DNA of 46,742 nucleotides from Methanomassiliicoccales archaeon (lineage in GTDB: Archaea > Thermoplasmatota > Thermoplasmata > RBG-16-68-12 > SOIM01): NCBI GenBank assembly GCA_030593295.1, contig JAUVHO010000010.1, positions 1 to 46,742 on the forward strand, given 5' to 3'. Shown one piece after another: positions 1 through 8,382 of the stretch. How positions within the stretch are numbered: the first letter of the stretch is position 1; each line of letters starts with the position of its first letter. A model generated the notes under the pieces. That model was not told the origin of the DNA and ran no database searches. It saw nothing but the letters and a program-made list of their open reading frames with translations. The translations under genes were made by a program, and so were the position numbers.

Positions 1-3000
1 AAGGTGTACATCGGGAATGGTTATTCCCCGGGTCTCAGCACAGCTCGGCGTTTCTACGCGCTTGACGCAACGGACCTCAGCCTGGTCTGGGAGTTCTATC
101 CAGGTGCGGCAACTAGCTTCTTGGGCTCCGCGGCGATCGCATACGATAAGCTGTTCGTCGGTTCGGTCGACGGCAATCTCTACGTTCTCGATCCATACGG
201 GGACGGCATGGGCTCCACAACTGTCATCTGGCAGTATCCCATTGGGTTGACGTGGTCATCTCCGTCTGTCTCCTCAGACAAAGTGTACATAGGGTCCAAG
301 AGCAACTACGTGTACGCATTTGACGTTAACCAGACCGGACCGCCGAACTTCCTTTGGAGATATGACACGAACGGGGATGTGGATTCTTCACCCGCGATCT
401 CTGATGGCAATGTTTATGTGGGAACTCATGGCAACGGCGGAATGTTGTACGCATTCGGACCGGGTGGTGATGTGGTCTCACCCTTCCCTCTGTCACATTC
501 ACCTACCGGGACGGGCGTTCCGGTGAACACAGACTTCACTGTGCAATGGAGCGAGGATATGGACTGGACCTCTGTGGAGGCATCCTTCAGCTACACTGAT
601 ATGTCTACTGTCTGGACATCTGCGGACGGGACCTTCAACCACAATCCAGTGACAAGAACATCCACCTTCAATCCCTTCGTTGACTTGAGCTTCTCCACGA
701 CATACTATGTGACCTTCTCATCAGTCGCCGCAGATTTGGCCGGCAACCCGCTTGACGGGGACGGCAACGGTGCCGGTGGTGACGATCTGGTCTGGTCCTT
801 TGACACCGTCATTGACAATCCCCCATCCCTGAACCTGTGGGAGCCCGGAGGAACGTCTGGACAAAGCTACACCGTCGGTGCAATGGTCCCGATCATCTGG
901 GAGGCCAGTGATGATGATATTTGGCCCAACGGGGGAAATGTGATAAATCTGACATATGGCGTCAGCCCCTTCGGTGGAACTCCGATCTCGCAGAACGAGT
1001 TCGACGACGGTAACTTCAACTGGGACACAACTGGCGTAACTCTCGGAACGTACTATGTCAACATATCAGCATATGATTCACTCGGACAGATTTCCGGAAG
1101 CTACAGCAACTTCACCTTTGACATTGTCTCGATACCTGATTTGCCTCCGACCGTCAGCCTGACCGCTCCTGTTGGGGGCTTGAGCTGGTCCGGCGGGACA
1201 TCCATCAACATAGACTGGACCATGTCGGATGACATTACCCTCGTGCAGAATCTGGACGTTTATCTCAATTACTCTTCATCTAGCGGTTCGGGTCCGATCG
1301 CCGGCCCTCTGACGGGCCTTTTTTCACCATCCAGTTATCCTTGGTCTCTTCCACTTCTCGACGCCACTGATGTCGTCGTTCTGATCGATGTCATTGACGA
1401 GTCCGGCAATGTGGGATCTGATACGAGCGCACAGTTTGAGGTCGATTCCACACCTCCTGTCCTGGATTCGCATACCCCGTGGATTGACGAGACGAACGTG
1501 GCTACCAATGCCAACATAAACATCGAATGGCGCGAGGGAATGAGCGCCACCGCGACCGAAGCTTCGTTCTCACTTCAAGATAACGCAACTTGGACACTTG
1601 TGTCCGGTGTATTCTCATGGGGTGCGTCGAACATGACGATGTCCTTCAACCCTGATGCAGACCTTGCTCCCAACAGCTGGTATACAGCGAACTTCACAAC
1701 TGCTGCGAAGGACGATTCGGAACCCGGAAACAATCTGGCATTTTATTCTTGGAGCTTTCTAACTGCAGCCATCCCGGACATCCTGCCGCCTGAGATCACC
1801 AATATTCAAGCATCGCCGAACCCCCAGGAGGTCTTCTTTTCGGTTTGGATCACCGCTTCTATCACCGATCTCTACGGGATCGCGGAAGCGTACGTCGAAG
1901 TCTTCGATCCATCTGTGACGCTCATGGACAATTACACGATGCAGTACGACATTGGCAATGACAATTACTTCTTCGCCCGCAACTACGACATGCTTGGAGT
2001 GCACACATGCACGATATCATCTTTGGATAACAACGGCAACTGGAACCAGACCAGTTCTGGGTGTTCGTTTGAAATGGTCGACAATACCGCGCCTCTTATC
2101 TCCAATATCCTAAAGGCTCCGAGCCCGGTCGAGATCTACAATTCCATCAACATTTCAGCCTCCGTAACGGACAATTACGCTGTTTCCTCCGTCACCGTGG
2201 ACATCCTCTCAGTAATCTACTCGATGTCCTTTAATCCCGTCAGTGGCAGATACTATCACGAGCATACTTGCATGATGCTGGGTCCGCACGATTTCACGAT
2301 TTGGGCGGATGACACATCCGGGAACTTGGCCTCGGAGCAAGGGCAGTTTGGCGCCGTGGATACTGAGCCTCCGCAGATTGTACACACTGCGCCTTCTCAG
2401 GTAGAGATTGGTTCCACGATAGACTTCCAGGCGACTGTGACGGACAACCACATGGTCGACAGCGTCTGGCTGAACTACACGGACGCTTCCAGCAATCATT
2501 TCAATGTCTCGATGACGTCCCTTCCGGGGAATGTCTACCAACTCACACTTCCAGTTCAGAACCAACCCGGGGTGGTAGTGTATCACACATATGCCAAGGA
2601 CCTTGCCGGCAACGGCGCTGTCACAGCGGTTCTTCAAGTATCGGTTGTTGACACGACTGATGATTTGGCTCCAATGCCTCCGTGGGGGCTGGTTGCAGAA
2701 GAAGGTCCCGAGGGGAACGCCACTGTCCTAAGTTGGGGAGAGCCTGTTCTTAACGAGGACATGACCCTTCTAGATGATCTTGCTGGTTATCACGTATACC
2801 GTTCAGAGACCGAGACAGGTCAGAAGACCAGGATCAACCCGGTTCTCGTTGAGACTACCACCTTCGTTGATGAGAATATCGAAGTCGGAAAGACATACTA
2901 CTACTGGATTACGGCCATAGATGAATCCGCTAACGAGTCGGATTTCTCCACCCCTGCGGACATCAGATTCGGTTCGGAAGCGATCGGAATCTCATATGAC

Positions 3001-3153
3001 ATGATCCTGATACTCCTGGCCATCATAATCATCGTGGTCCTGTTGATCGCTGTTCTCCTCTGGCGAAAGAAGAAGGGTGAAGAGACCTCTGAAGAGCAGC
3101 AAGTGGAAGAGATCGAGGAACCGATGTCCGAAGAGGAGACGGAACTCGAATAG
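1..3153 (+). CDS. Large membrane-anchored surface protein, 5' truncated (PQQ-like blades, Ig-like domains, FN3, C-terminal TM)
   Basis: The reading frame is open from the first base, so the N-terminus and any signal peptide lie outside the window. Roughly the first 155 residues contain PQQ-type beta-propeller blades, with repeated patterns such as VYIGS, NLYVLD and YVYAFD. Several Ig-like modules follow. Two look like Big_5 domains (SPTGTGVPVNTDFTVQW and a similar block near residue 490), and others begin with PP or AP and carry SVTDN-like strands. A fibronectin type III module lies near residues 890-985. A single hydrophobic helix near residues 1000-1022 is followed by KKK and a very acidic tail, the usual arrangement for an exported protein anchored by its C-terminus. 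The ligand is unknown. The architecture resembles archaeal cell-surface adhesion or sensing proteins, but no enzymatic role can be assigned. Confidence 0.85.
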   Translation, partial: KVYIGNGYSPGLSTARRFYALDATDLSLVWEFYPGAATSFLGSAAIAYDKLFVGSVDGNLYVLDPYGDGMGSTTVIWQYPIGLTWSSPSVSSDKVYIGSKSNYVYAFDVNQTGPPNFLWRYDTNGDVDSSPAISDGNVYVGTHGNGGMLYAFGPGGDVVSPFPLSHSPTGTGVPVNTDFTVQWSEDMDWTSVEASFSYTDMSTVWTSADGTFNHNPVTRTSTFNPFVDLSFSTTYYVTFSSVAADLAGNPLDGDGNGAGGDDLVWSFDTVIDNPPSLNLWEPGGTSGQSYTVGAMVPIIWEASDDDIWPNGGNVINLTYGVSPFGGTPISQNEFDDGNFNWDTTGVTLGTYYVNISAYDSLGQISGSYSNFTFDIVSIPDLPPTVSLTAPVGGLSWSGGTSINIDWTMSDDITLVQNLDVYLNYSSSSGSGPIAGPLTGLFSPSSYPWSLPLLDATDVVVLIDVIDESGNVGSDTSAQFEVDSTPPVLDSHTPWIDETNVATNANINIEWREGMSATATEASFSLQDNATWTLVSGVFSWGASNMTMSFNPDADLAPNSWYTANFTTAAKDDSEPGNNLAFYSWSFLTAAIPDILPPEITNIQASPNPQEVFFSVWITASITDLYGIAEAYVEVFDPSVTLMDNYTMQYDIGNDNYFFARNYDMLGVHTCTISSLDNNGNWNQTSSGCSFEMVDNTAPLISNILKAPSPVEIYNSINISASVTDNYAVSSVTVDILSVIYSMSFNPVSGRYYHEHTCMMLGPHDFTIWADDTSGNLASEQGQFGAVDTEPPQIVHTAPSQVEIGSTIDFQATVTDNHMVDSVWLNYTDASSNHFNVSMTSLPGNVYQLTLPVQNQPGVVVYHTYAKDLAGNGAVTAVLQVSVVDTTDDLAPMPPWGLVAEEGPEGNATVLSWGEPVLNEDMTLLDDLAGYHVYRSETETGQKTRINPVLVETTTFVDENIEVGKTYYYWITAIDESANESDFSTPADIRFGSEAIGISYDMILILLAIIIIVVLLIAVLLWRKKKGEETSEEQQVEEIEEPMSEEETELE

Positions 3154-3161
3154 TTCTTAAG
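3154..3161 (+). promoter_or_regulatory. Putative TATA element for the METTL5-like gene
   Basis: The A/T-rich element TTCTTAAG is centred about 29 nt before the ATG at 3187. There is no convincing SD in between, which fits a leaderless transcript. Confidence 0.4.
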
Positions 3162-3186
3162 AAACGACCCGCATTCCGAGAAGAAC

Positions 3187-3795
3187 ATGGACAAGAAACA
3201 CCTCGAACTAATGTTGGAGCGGGTCAAGCAACATCCATCTCCCAGGGCCCAGCTCGAGCAATACACCACACCTTCAACAATTGCGGCGGACGCCCTCTAT
3301 CTTGCTCTGGGTTTAGGCGACATCGTTGAATGCAAGGTCGCGGATCTGGGATGCGGCACGGGCATACTGGCTATCGGAGCGAAGGTCCTTGGGGCGTCAG
3401 AAGCGGTTGGAGTTGACATAGACACAGATGCGATTGAGATCGCCAAATCGAACGCTAAAGAGCTGGACGTGGACGTCAGGTTCGAGCAGATGTCCGTCCT
3501 CAAGTTCGAAGAAGAATGCGACACTGCAATACAGAACCCTCCCTTCGGAGCCCAGAAGAAGCACGCTGACGTCCCGTTCATCACCAAGGCCTTGGCTATA
3601 TCCCCAGTTGTCTATTCGTTTCATCTCACCAAAACCGAAGACTTCATAACAAAAGAGGCTGATTTACTCGGCGCGAGAATAACACACACCGTGGAATACA
3701 AGTTCCCGATACCTCACACGTATCCGTTCCACAAGAAGAAAGTGAAACATTTCGAAGTGACGTTGTTCAGACTAGAAGGTAGGAAATATGACTAA
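3187..3795 (+). CDS. METTL5-like RNA N6-adenine methyltransferase
   Basis: Class I SAM-dependent methyltransferase of 202 residues. The SAM-binding loop DLGCGTG is at residues 53-59, the acidic strand-2 end VGVDID is near 75-80, and the N6-adenine signature NPPF is at 117-120. The N-terminal LEQYTTP segment (about 23-29) is typical of the archaeal/eukaryal METTL5 group, whose eukaryotic member methylates an adenosine of small-subunit rRNA. The exact target here is inferred. The gene overlaps the start of csl4 by 8 nt, placing it in an RNA-processing operon. The ATG follows a TATA-like element at leaderless spacing. Confidence 0.88.
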   Translation: MDKKHLELMLERVKQHPSPRAQLEQYTTPSTIAADALYLALGLGDIVECKVADLGCGTGILAIGAKVLGASEAVGVDIDTDAIEIAKSNAKELDVDVRFEQMSVLKFEEECDTAIQNPPFGAQKKHADVPFITKALAISPVVYSFHLTKTEDFITKEADLLGARITHTVEYKFPIPHTYPFHKKKVKHFEVTLFRLEGRKYD

Positions 3796-4345
3796 GAAAC
3801 TGGTATTACCTGGAGAGCTCGTAGCTGTCAGCGAGGAGTTCATGGCAGGAGAAGGCACCTACGACCAAGACGGCAAGATATACTCATCATACGTCGGCGA
3901 GGTGGACCTGGACGCCCAGAAGAAGGTTGCGCGGGTGAAGGCATTCAATCCGCCCGTTGAGCTGAAGGTGGGGGACGTGGTTTTCGGCACGGTCCGGGAC
4001 GTCAAGGAGACCATGGCCATGATCACACTCTTCCAGGCCGAGGGCACTGAAAGGCAGATCTCCGGCGAGACAGAAGCATCGCTGCATATCTCAAAGATAT
4101 CCAGTGGCTACACCGAGAGCATCAGGAACGAACTTAGGAAGACCGATATCATTCGCGGCATCATCATCCAGGTCAGTCCATCACTTCAGCTGGCGACCGA
4201 CAGGGACAACCTGGGCGTTCTGAGGGCATTGTGCACCCGATGCCGTTCGCCTTTGGTGCAGAAGGGCAGGGATTTGTACTGCGAGATCTGTAAGAGGAAC
4301 GAGTCCAGAAAGGCCGCGAGCGATTACTCTGACCCATCTGTGTGA
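3788..4345 (+). CDS. csl4: Exosome complex RNA-binding subunit Csl4
   Basis: The 185-residue protein has the Csl4 order: an N-terminal beta domain beginning [12 protein letters not shown] (about 6-18), a central S1-like RNA-binding domain (about 60-140) and a C-terminal zinc ribbon with Cys149, Cys152, Cys165 and Cys168. In archaea Csl4 forms part of the cap on the Rrp41/Rrp42 ring and directs RNA into the 3'-5' exonuclease. The ATG has a purine-rich AGGTAGG just upstream and overlaps the end of the methylase gene. The stop codon overlaps the next start (TGATG), which suggests translational coupling. The other exosome genes are not in the window. Confidence 0.93.
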   Translation: MTKKLVLPGELVAVSEEFMAGEGTYDQDGKIYSSYVGEVDLDAQKKVARVKAFNPPVELKVGDVVFGTVRDVKETMAMITLFQAEGTERQISGETEASLHISKISSGYTESIRNELRKTDIIRGIIIQVSPSLQLATDRDNLGVLRALCTRCRSPLVQKGRDLYCEICKRNESRKAASDYSDPSV

Positions 4346-4566
4346 TGGGAAAGGTTAAAAACCCTAAGAGACATAGTGGAAACCCGAAGGAGTTGAGGCG
4401 GACGGACAGCAAAGAAGACCTGCTAGCGGAGATACAGAAACTCAGGACCGAACTTCAGCAGATCAGGGAGATCGTGAGCACCCTTTTCCAGATGGTTGTC
4501 GAGGAATACGACGAAGAGTTGGATTTCTCTCCTGAAGGCAGGGAAGGCTTTTCTATATACAACTAA
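4345..4566 (+). CDS. Small basic/coiled-coil protein of unknown function
   Basis: A 73-residue protein if the ATG at 4345 is used; a GTG one codon earlier is also possible. It has a lysine/arginine-rich N-terminus (residues 1-25), then a heptad-like helix (LLAEIQKLRTELQQIREIV, about 27-45) and an acidic C-terminus. The ATG overlaps the csl4 stop codon, so it is probably co-translated with the exosome subunit, and the SHMT-like gene begins 11 nt later. The basic head and coiled coil would suit an RNA-associated oligomeric adaptor, but that is speculation. I do not recognise a family. Confidence 0.65.
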   Translation: MGKVKNPKRHSGNPKELRRTDSKEDLLAEIQKLRTELQQIREIVSTLFQMVVEEYDEELDFSPEGREGFSIYN

Positions 4567-4577
4567 ATCACCTTTTC

Positions 4578-5804
4578 ATGCCAGACATTCTGTCCAGGGT
4601 GATGGCCCACGACCGATGGAGACTCGAAGAGTGTCTTAACCTCCAGCCTTCTGAGAATGTTACCAGCCCCCAGGTCAGGAAGATCCTCTCATCCGACCTC
4701 GGCCACAGGTACACACTGCCTTTTGACCAGGTTCTGCACGGGGTGTATGTGGAGAACGCCTACCGCGGGACCAAGTATTTGGATGATATTGAGAGAGAGG
4801 GCGAAAGGCTGGCCTGTGACATCTTTGGGTCGAGGTTCGCTTCTCTGAAGCCACTGTCCGGCCATGTCTCTGCCTTGATGATGCTGACCGTTTGCTGCGA
4901 GAAGGGGGACACGATCCTCACGATCAGACCTGAACACGGCGGATACGATGGCTACTGGGAGGGCTACATGCCCAAGATGCTGGGTCTTGAGGTCTCTGCA
5001 CTTCCGTTCGTGGAGGAGAGATGGAACTTGGACCACGAGAAGGCTGCTGAACAGATTGCTCAAAGGAAGCCAAAGCTCGTCGTCGTAGGGGCAAGCTTCT
5101 TCCTCTTCCCCTATCAGTTGAAGGTCCTGAGGGATGCCTGCGATGACGCCGGTTCTCTTCTGGGATATGACGCTTCTCACGTTCTTGGTCTCATTGCTGG
5201 TGGTGAGTTCCAGAAGCCCTTGGATGATGGTGTAGATATCATATGTGGAAGCACCCACAAGTCGTTCTTCGGTCCTCAGGGCGGGATGATACTCACGAAT
5301 AGGGAGGACCTGTGCACTTCGGTGAAGGAGATTCTATTCTGGACGGTAATGGACAATGCCCACTGGAACCGGGTCTCTGCCCTTGCCCAGGCCATGCTCG
5401 AGATGAAGGAGTTCGGCTCAGATTATGCCAAACAGGTGATCTCTAACTCGAAGACCTTCGCCAAAGCTCTGGATGACGGGGGCTTCCCCATGAAATTCGG
5501 GGATTCCGGATACACCGAATGCCATCAGATGCAGGTGGACACCGAAGCAGTCCGAGAGAACATGGGCTTCACACCTCACGAGTACTCCTGCAAGCTTGAA
5601 GAGTCCAATATCATCGTGGATTCGATGGGGAGGATCGGAACCAACGAGATGACCAGAATGGGTGCGGACGAGGGGACGATGGATGAGGTCTCGGACATAC
5701 TCATCCGAACACTGAAAGATGAGGACACCAAGCCAGATGTCAAGAAGCTCAGGTCAACGCTCAAGATGAAGTACTTCTTCGAGGAGCAGGAACCTCCAGA
5801 ATAG
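4578..5804 (+). CDS. Serine hydroxymethyltransferase-family PLP enzyme
   Basis: A fold-type I PLP enzyme of 408 residues, the usual SHMT length. The PLP lysine is Lys228 in GSTHKSFFGPQGG. The cofactor aspartate region YDASHVLGLIAGG (about 197-209) matches the SHMT DxAHxxGLIA motif, and YRGTKYLDDIE (62-72) matches the substrate/dimer segment. Canonical SHMT interconverts serine and glycine with a pterin C1 carrier. This copy diverges from bacterial GlyA in the N-terminal loop, where RYTLP replaces the RYY segment, so it could be an archaeal pterin-specific SHMT or a relative acting on another amino acid. It lies 11 nt after the small coiled-coil gene with no SD. A pyrimidine-rich tract follows the stop. 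Confidence 0.78.
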   Translation: MPDILSRVMAHDRWRLEECLNLQPSENVTSPQVRKILSSDLGHRYTLPFDQVLHGVYVENAYRGTKYLDDIEREGERLACDIFGSRFASLKPLSGHVSALMMLTVCCEKGDTILTIRPEHGGYDGYWEGYMPKMLGLEVSALPFVEERWNLDHEKAAEQIAQRKPKLVVVGASFFLFPYQLKVLRDACDDAGSLLGYDASHVLGLIAGGEFQKPLDDGVDIICGSTHKSFFGPQGGMILTNREDLCTSVKEILFWTVMDNAHWNRVSALAQAMLEMKEFGSDYAKQVISNSKTFAKALDDGGFPMKFGDSGYTECHQMQVDTEAVRENMGFTPHEYSCKLEESNIIVDSMGRIGTNEMTRMGADEGTMDEVSDILIRTLKDEDTKPDVKKLRSTLKMKYFFEEQEPPE

Positions 5805-5809
5805 CAGAT

Positions 5810-5833
5810 CACTCCTCCCTCCTTTTCTTCTTG
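5810..5833 (+). terminator. Pyrimidine-rich putative terminator
   Basis: A C/T-rich tract containing CCTTTTCTTCTT begins a few bases after the stop of the SHMT-like gene. T-rich tracts end transcription in archaea. There is no strong hairpin. Confidence 0.35.
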
Positions 5834-5890
5834 GTAAGTAAGGCCAGCAGACAAAAATCTGTGAAGAAGAATGAAACAGAATAGGGAAAA

Positions 5891-5899
5891 TCAATAATA
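5891..5899 (+). promoter_or_regulatory. Putative TATA element for the E1-like gene
   Basis: TCAATAATA lies about 34 nt before the ATG at 5929 and follows the pyrimidine tract. It would open a new transcription unit, E1-like / ThiI-like / small protein. Confidence 0.4.
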
Positions 5900-5928
5900 C
5901 TGGAGTTCAAATCACTAAGGACGTCAAG

Positions 5929-6936
5929 ATGAAATCAGACAGGTACGCCCGCCAGGCCATTCTTTCTGAGATTGGAGATGAAGGTCAGAAGAAACTGGAT
6001 CAAGGCAGGGTCGCTGTGGTCGGTCTCGGGGCCCTGGGATCGGTCAGTTCATCTCTTCTCGCGAGGGCCGGTGTGGGCAAGCTTGTCCTGATCGATAGGG
6101 ATGTCGTCGAGCTCAACAACCTGCAGAGACAGATCATCTATACCGAGGACGATGTGGGAGAATCGAAGGCGGTGGTCGCCGCCGAGGCGCTCCTGAGCGT
6201 CAATCCAGACATTGAGATCATGGGCCTGGCCAATGACCTGAACCATCGGAACATATCAAGATTCCTGAACGGTGTCGATGTCATGGTCGATGGCACTGAC
6301 AACATGGAGACCCGCTTCCTTCTGAACGATTATGCCGTCAAGAACCAGATCCCGTACATCTACGCCGGGGCCATAGCCACATATGGAATGACAATGACGA
6401 TCCAACCAAAGGAGGGTCCATGCTTGAGATGCCTCTTTCCCCGAACGCCGGTACCAGGAACACTGCCCACTTGCGATACTTTCGGAATACTCAATACGGC
6501 TTCAACCATCATCGCATCTCTCCAGACCACGGAAGCCATCAAGCTTCTCGTCGGCCACGAGCCCAGGAAGACACTACTTATTGTCGACCCCTGGTACAAC
6601 GATCAGAGGGAGATCGAGGTTGCCCGGAGGGAGGACTGCGACTGCTGTGAGAAGGGGGAGTATGATCACCTGGACGCCAAGACCAAGGACGTGGTTGTCG
6701 TTCTGTGCGGAAGGGATGCGTGCTCCGTGACCCCTCCAAAGGGATTGGAAGTCCCCCTCGAAGAGCTTGAAGAGCGGCTGTCGAAGGTCGGCCAGACCAA
6801 GATCGGCAGGGCCACGCTTTCCGTTTCTGTTGACGGGTACGAGATCATCCTGTTCAAGGACGGTAGGGCCCTGATTAGGGGCACGGATGACGAGGCCAAG
6901 GCCAAGTCGCTTTATTCGCAGTACATAGGGCACTGA
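5929..6936 (+). CDS. E1-like ubiquitin/sulfur-carrier activating enzyme (ThiF/MoeB/HesA family)
   Basis: A 335-residue adenylyltransferase. It has the nucleotide-binding GLGALGS (32-38), RDVVELNNLQRQ (57-68), DGTDN (121-125) for Mg-ATP, zinc-ligand pairs Cys165/Cys168 and Cys237/Cys240, and Cys182 in TCDTFGILNT at the position of the E1 thioester cysteine. Such enzymes adenylate the C-terminal Gly-Gly of ubiquitin-fold carriers (SAMPs, ThiS, MoaD) for sulfur transfer or conjugation. The C-terminal 80 residues form an extra module ending in a strand-DG-strand-TDDE-helix motif (about 304-332). A ThiI-like gene and a small protein repeating this motif lie directly downstream. No carrier protein ending in Gly-Gly was identified in the window. 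Confidence 0.9.
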   Translation: MKSDRYARQAILSEIGDEGQKKLDQGRVAVVGLGALGSVSSSLLARAGVGKLVLIDRDVVELNNLQRQIIYTEDDVGESKAVVAAEALLSVNPDIEIMGLANDLNHRNISRFLNGVDVMVDGTDNMETRFLLNDYAVKNQIPYIYAGAIATYGMTMTIQPKEGPCLRCLFPRTPVPGTLPTCDTFGILNTASTIIASLQTTEAIKLLVGHEPRKTLLIVDPWYNDQREIEVARREDCDCCEKGEYDHLDAKTKDVVVVLCGRDACSVTPPKGLEVPLEELEERLSKVGQTKIGRATLSVSVDGYEIILFKDGRALIRGTDDEAKAKSLYSQYIGH

Positions 6937-6949
6937 GGAGTTGAGGTCT

Positions 6950-7573
6950 TTGAAGGTCGTTTCATTGCTTTCGGGTGGTATCGATTCTCCTGTCTCAACC
7001 CACATGCTGCTGAGAAAAGGCGTGGATGTGATTGCCGTTCATTTAGATAACCAGCCGTTCACCGATGAGAAAATGCTGAACAAGACGAAGGAACTGATTG
7101 ACAGGCTGGAGGAGCATTCAGGGAAGAGCATGAAGAAGTACATCGTTCCCCACGGACCTTCGCAAACGGCCATTGCCAGGAACGCTCACAGGAGATACCA
7201 GTGCGTCATGTGCAGGAGGATGATGTTCCGCATCGCTGAACGCATTGCGGAGATGGAAGGTGCCGAGGCGATTGCCACAGGGGAGTCCTTGGGTCAGGTG
7301 GCCTCTCAAACCCTTCCCAATATCCGGACAGAGGAACAGGCCGTGAACATACCCATACTCCGCCCCCTCATTGGACTGGACAAGGTGGAGATAGAGAGGA
7401 TCGCCAAGGAGATTGGAACCTACGAGGCGTCAATTGGTCCAGGCCTGTGCTGCACCATCGTCCCCGAGAAGCCTTCCACCAAATCACGACTCAAGGCGAT
7501 ATTGGTAGAAGAGAGCAAGATCGACATCGAGGATCTGGTCGAGAAGGCGTTGGAAGGAGCCGAAGTGATATGA
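6950..7573 (+). CDS. ThiI-like PP-loop sulfurtransferase lacking the THUMP domain
   Basis: An AANH-like ATP pyrophosphatase with PP-loop LLSGGIDSPVS, a CVMC pair (Cys85/Cys88), ATGESLGQVASQT (about 109-121) and a conserved GLCC (167-168). These are features of the ThiI catalytic domain, which adenylates U8 of tRNA and inserts sulfur. ThiI normally has an N-terminal ferredoxin-like plus THUMP region for tRNA binding. Here the PP-loop begins at residue 8, so the protein is a stand-alone catalytic domain. The TTG at 6950 is preferred over the TTG at 6941 because TGAGGAG at 6935-6940 then has normal SD spacing. It follows the E1 gene closely and overlaps the next gene by 4 nt. tRNA thiolation is inferred; the substrate may differ because THUMP is missing. 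Confidence 0.82.
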   Translation: MKVVSLLSGGIDSPVSTHMLLRKGVDVIAVHLDNQPFTDEKMLNKTKELIDRLEEHSGKSMKKYIVPHGPSQTAIARNAHRRYQCVMCRRMMFRIAERIAEMEGAEAIATGESLGQVASQTLPNIRTEEQAVNIPILRPLIGLDKVEIERIAKEIGTYEASIGPGLCCTIVPEKPSTKSRLKAILVEESKIDIEDLVEKALEGAEVI

Positions 7574-7845
7574 CGTACTACCTGCTGAAGCCCTGCAAAG
7601 GTCACGCTGGTTATCTGTCCAACATGAAGAAGAGGACCAAAGTGGACCTGAGAACGGCTATCGGTCTCCTTGAATCGAACGGGTACGAGGTAATGGATGT
7701 CAAGCATCTCTTGATCGCAAAGAAGGGCATAGAGGTGACAGTCTATCCAAACGGGAAGCTCCTGGTGAAGACCGATGATGAGGACGATGCCAGACAGGCT
7801 GCTGAAGCCATCTACGGCATCATACTGTCCGACCCAGAACCATAA
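7570..7845 (+). CDS. Small protein with an E1-tail-like beta-hairpin/helix motif
   Basis: A 91-residue protein whose ATG overlaps the stop of the ThiI-like gene (ATGA), so the two are probably translationally coupled. I recognise no named family. Residues about 54-86 read as strand, NG turn, strand, TDDEDDAR and helix. This closely parallels the last 30 residues of the E1-like protein two genes upstream (strand, DG turn, strand, GTDDEAKAK, helix). It resembles one half of a TBP-like or ferredoxin-like fold. It does not end in Gly-Gly, so it is not an obvious sulfur carrier. It may be an accessory or substrate-binding subunit supplying what the minimal ThiI-like enzyme lacks, but that is inference. 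Confidence 0.75.
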   Translation: MTYYLLKPCKGHAGYLSNMKKRTKVDLRTAIGLLESNGYEVMDVKHLLIAKKGIEVTVYPNGKLLVKTDDEDDARQAAEAIYGIILSDPEP

Positions 7846-7875
7846 CCTTTTTTCCTATCTCCCCTATCTGGAATC

Positions 7876-8382
7876 GTGCCATTTGTACTCGATGCTTCTG
7901 CGCTTCTCGCCGGAAAGGACATTCTTCTCGAAGAGATGTTCTGCACTCCGCATGTTCTGGAGGAAGTGAAAGGAAAGGACCCGACGATACAGCTCATGTT
8001 GATGATCGAGACCCGGGTGGAGGTCCGCGATCCTTCGGATGGAAGCGTGTCGAAGGTCAACGAGGCCGCAGGAAGGACGGGCGATGCGAAGAGGTTGTCT
8101 CCGGCTGACGTGGGAGTTCTCGCCTTGGCCATTGATCTGGATGCCACCATCATCACCGATGACTATTCGATACAGAATGTCGCAAATGAACTGGGTTTGG
8201 ATTACAGTGGCCTCTCATTCCCTGACATCAAGAAGAAGATCGAATGGGGATATCGATGTGTTGGATGCGGAAAACGCTTCGAAGAACCGATGGATGATTG
8301 TCCAATCTGCGGGTCAAGGATCAAGACCACGCCCAAGTCTACTTCCCGAATCTCCTCTGCCTCAGCTGATAGGAGCGAATAG
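7876..8382 (+). CDS. nob1: rRNA maturation endonuclease Nob1 (PIN domain plus zinc ribbon)
   Basis: The 168-residue protein has a PIN nuclease domain with acidic residues Asp6 (VLDASALL), Glu30, Asp78 (SPADVG) and Asp95/Asp96 (ITDDY). A C-terminal zinc ribbon follows, with Cys128, Cys131, Cys142 and Cys145. Nob1 makes the final cut at the 3' end of small-subunit rRNA. The GTG at 7876 puts the conserved VLDAS strand right at the N-terminus, as usual. The last 44 nt overlap the end of the convergent cis-prenyltransferase gene. The window also encodes the RIO1 kinase and Dim2-type KH protein, known partners in late 40S/30S maturation. Confidence 0.93.
   Translation: MPFVLDASALLAGKDILLEEMFCTPHVLEEVKGKDPTIQLMLMIETRVEVRDPSDGSVSKVNEAAGRTGDAKRLSPADVGVLALAIDLDATIITDDYSIQNVANELGLDYSGLSFPDIKKKIEWGYRCVGCGKRFEEPMDDCPICGSRIKTTPKSTSRISSASADRSE

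Noticed and set aside
2209-2637. Minus-strand frame inside the surface protein
   Set aside because: Antisense to well-formed Ig-like domains; no start signal or motif.
7570-7845. Small protein as a ubiquitin-like sulfur carrier for the E1
   Set aside because: It ends in DPEP and lacks the C-terminal Gly-Gly required for adenylation.
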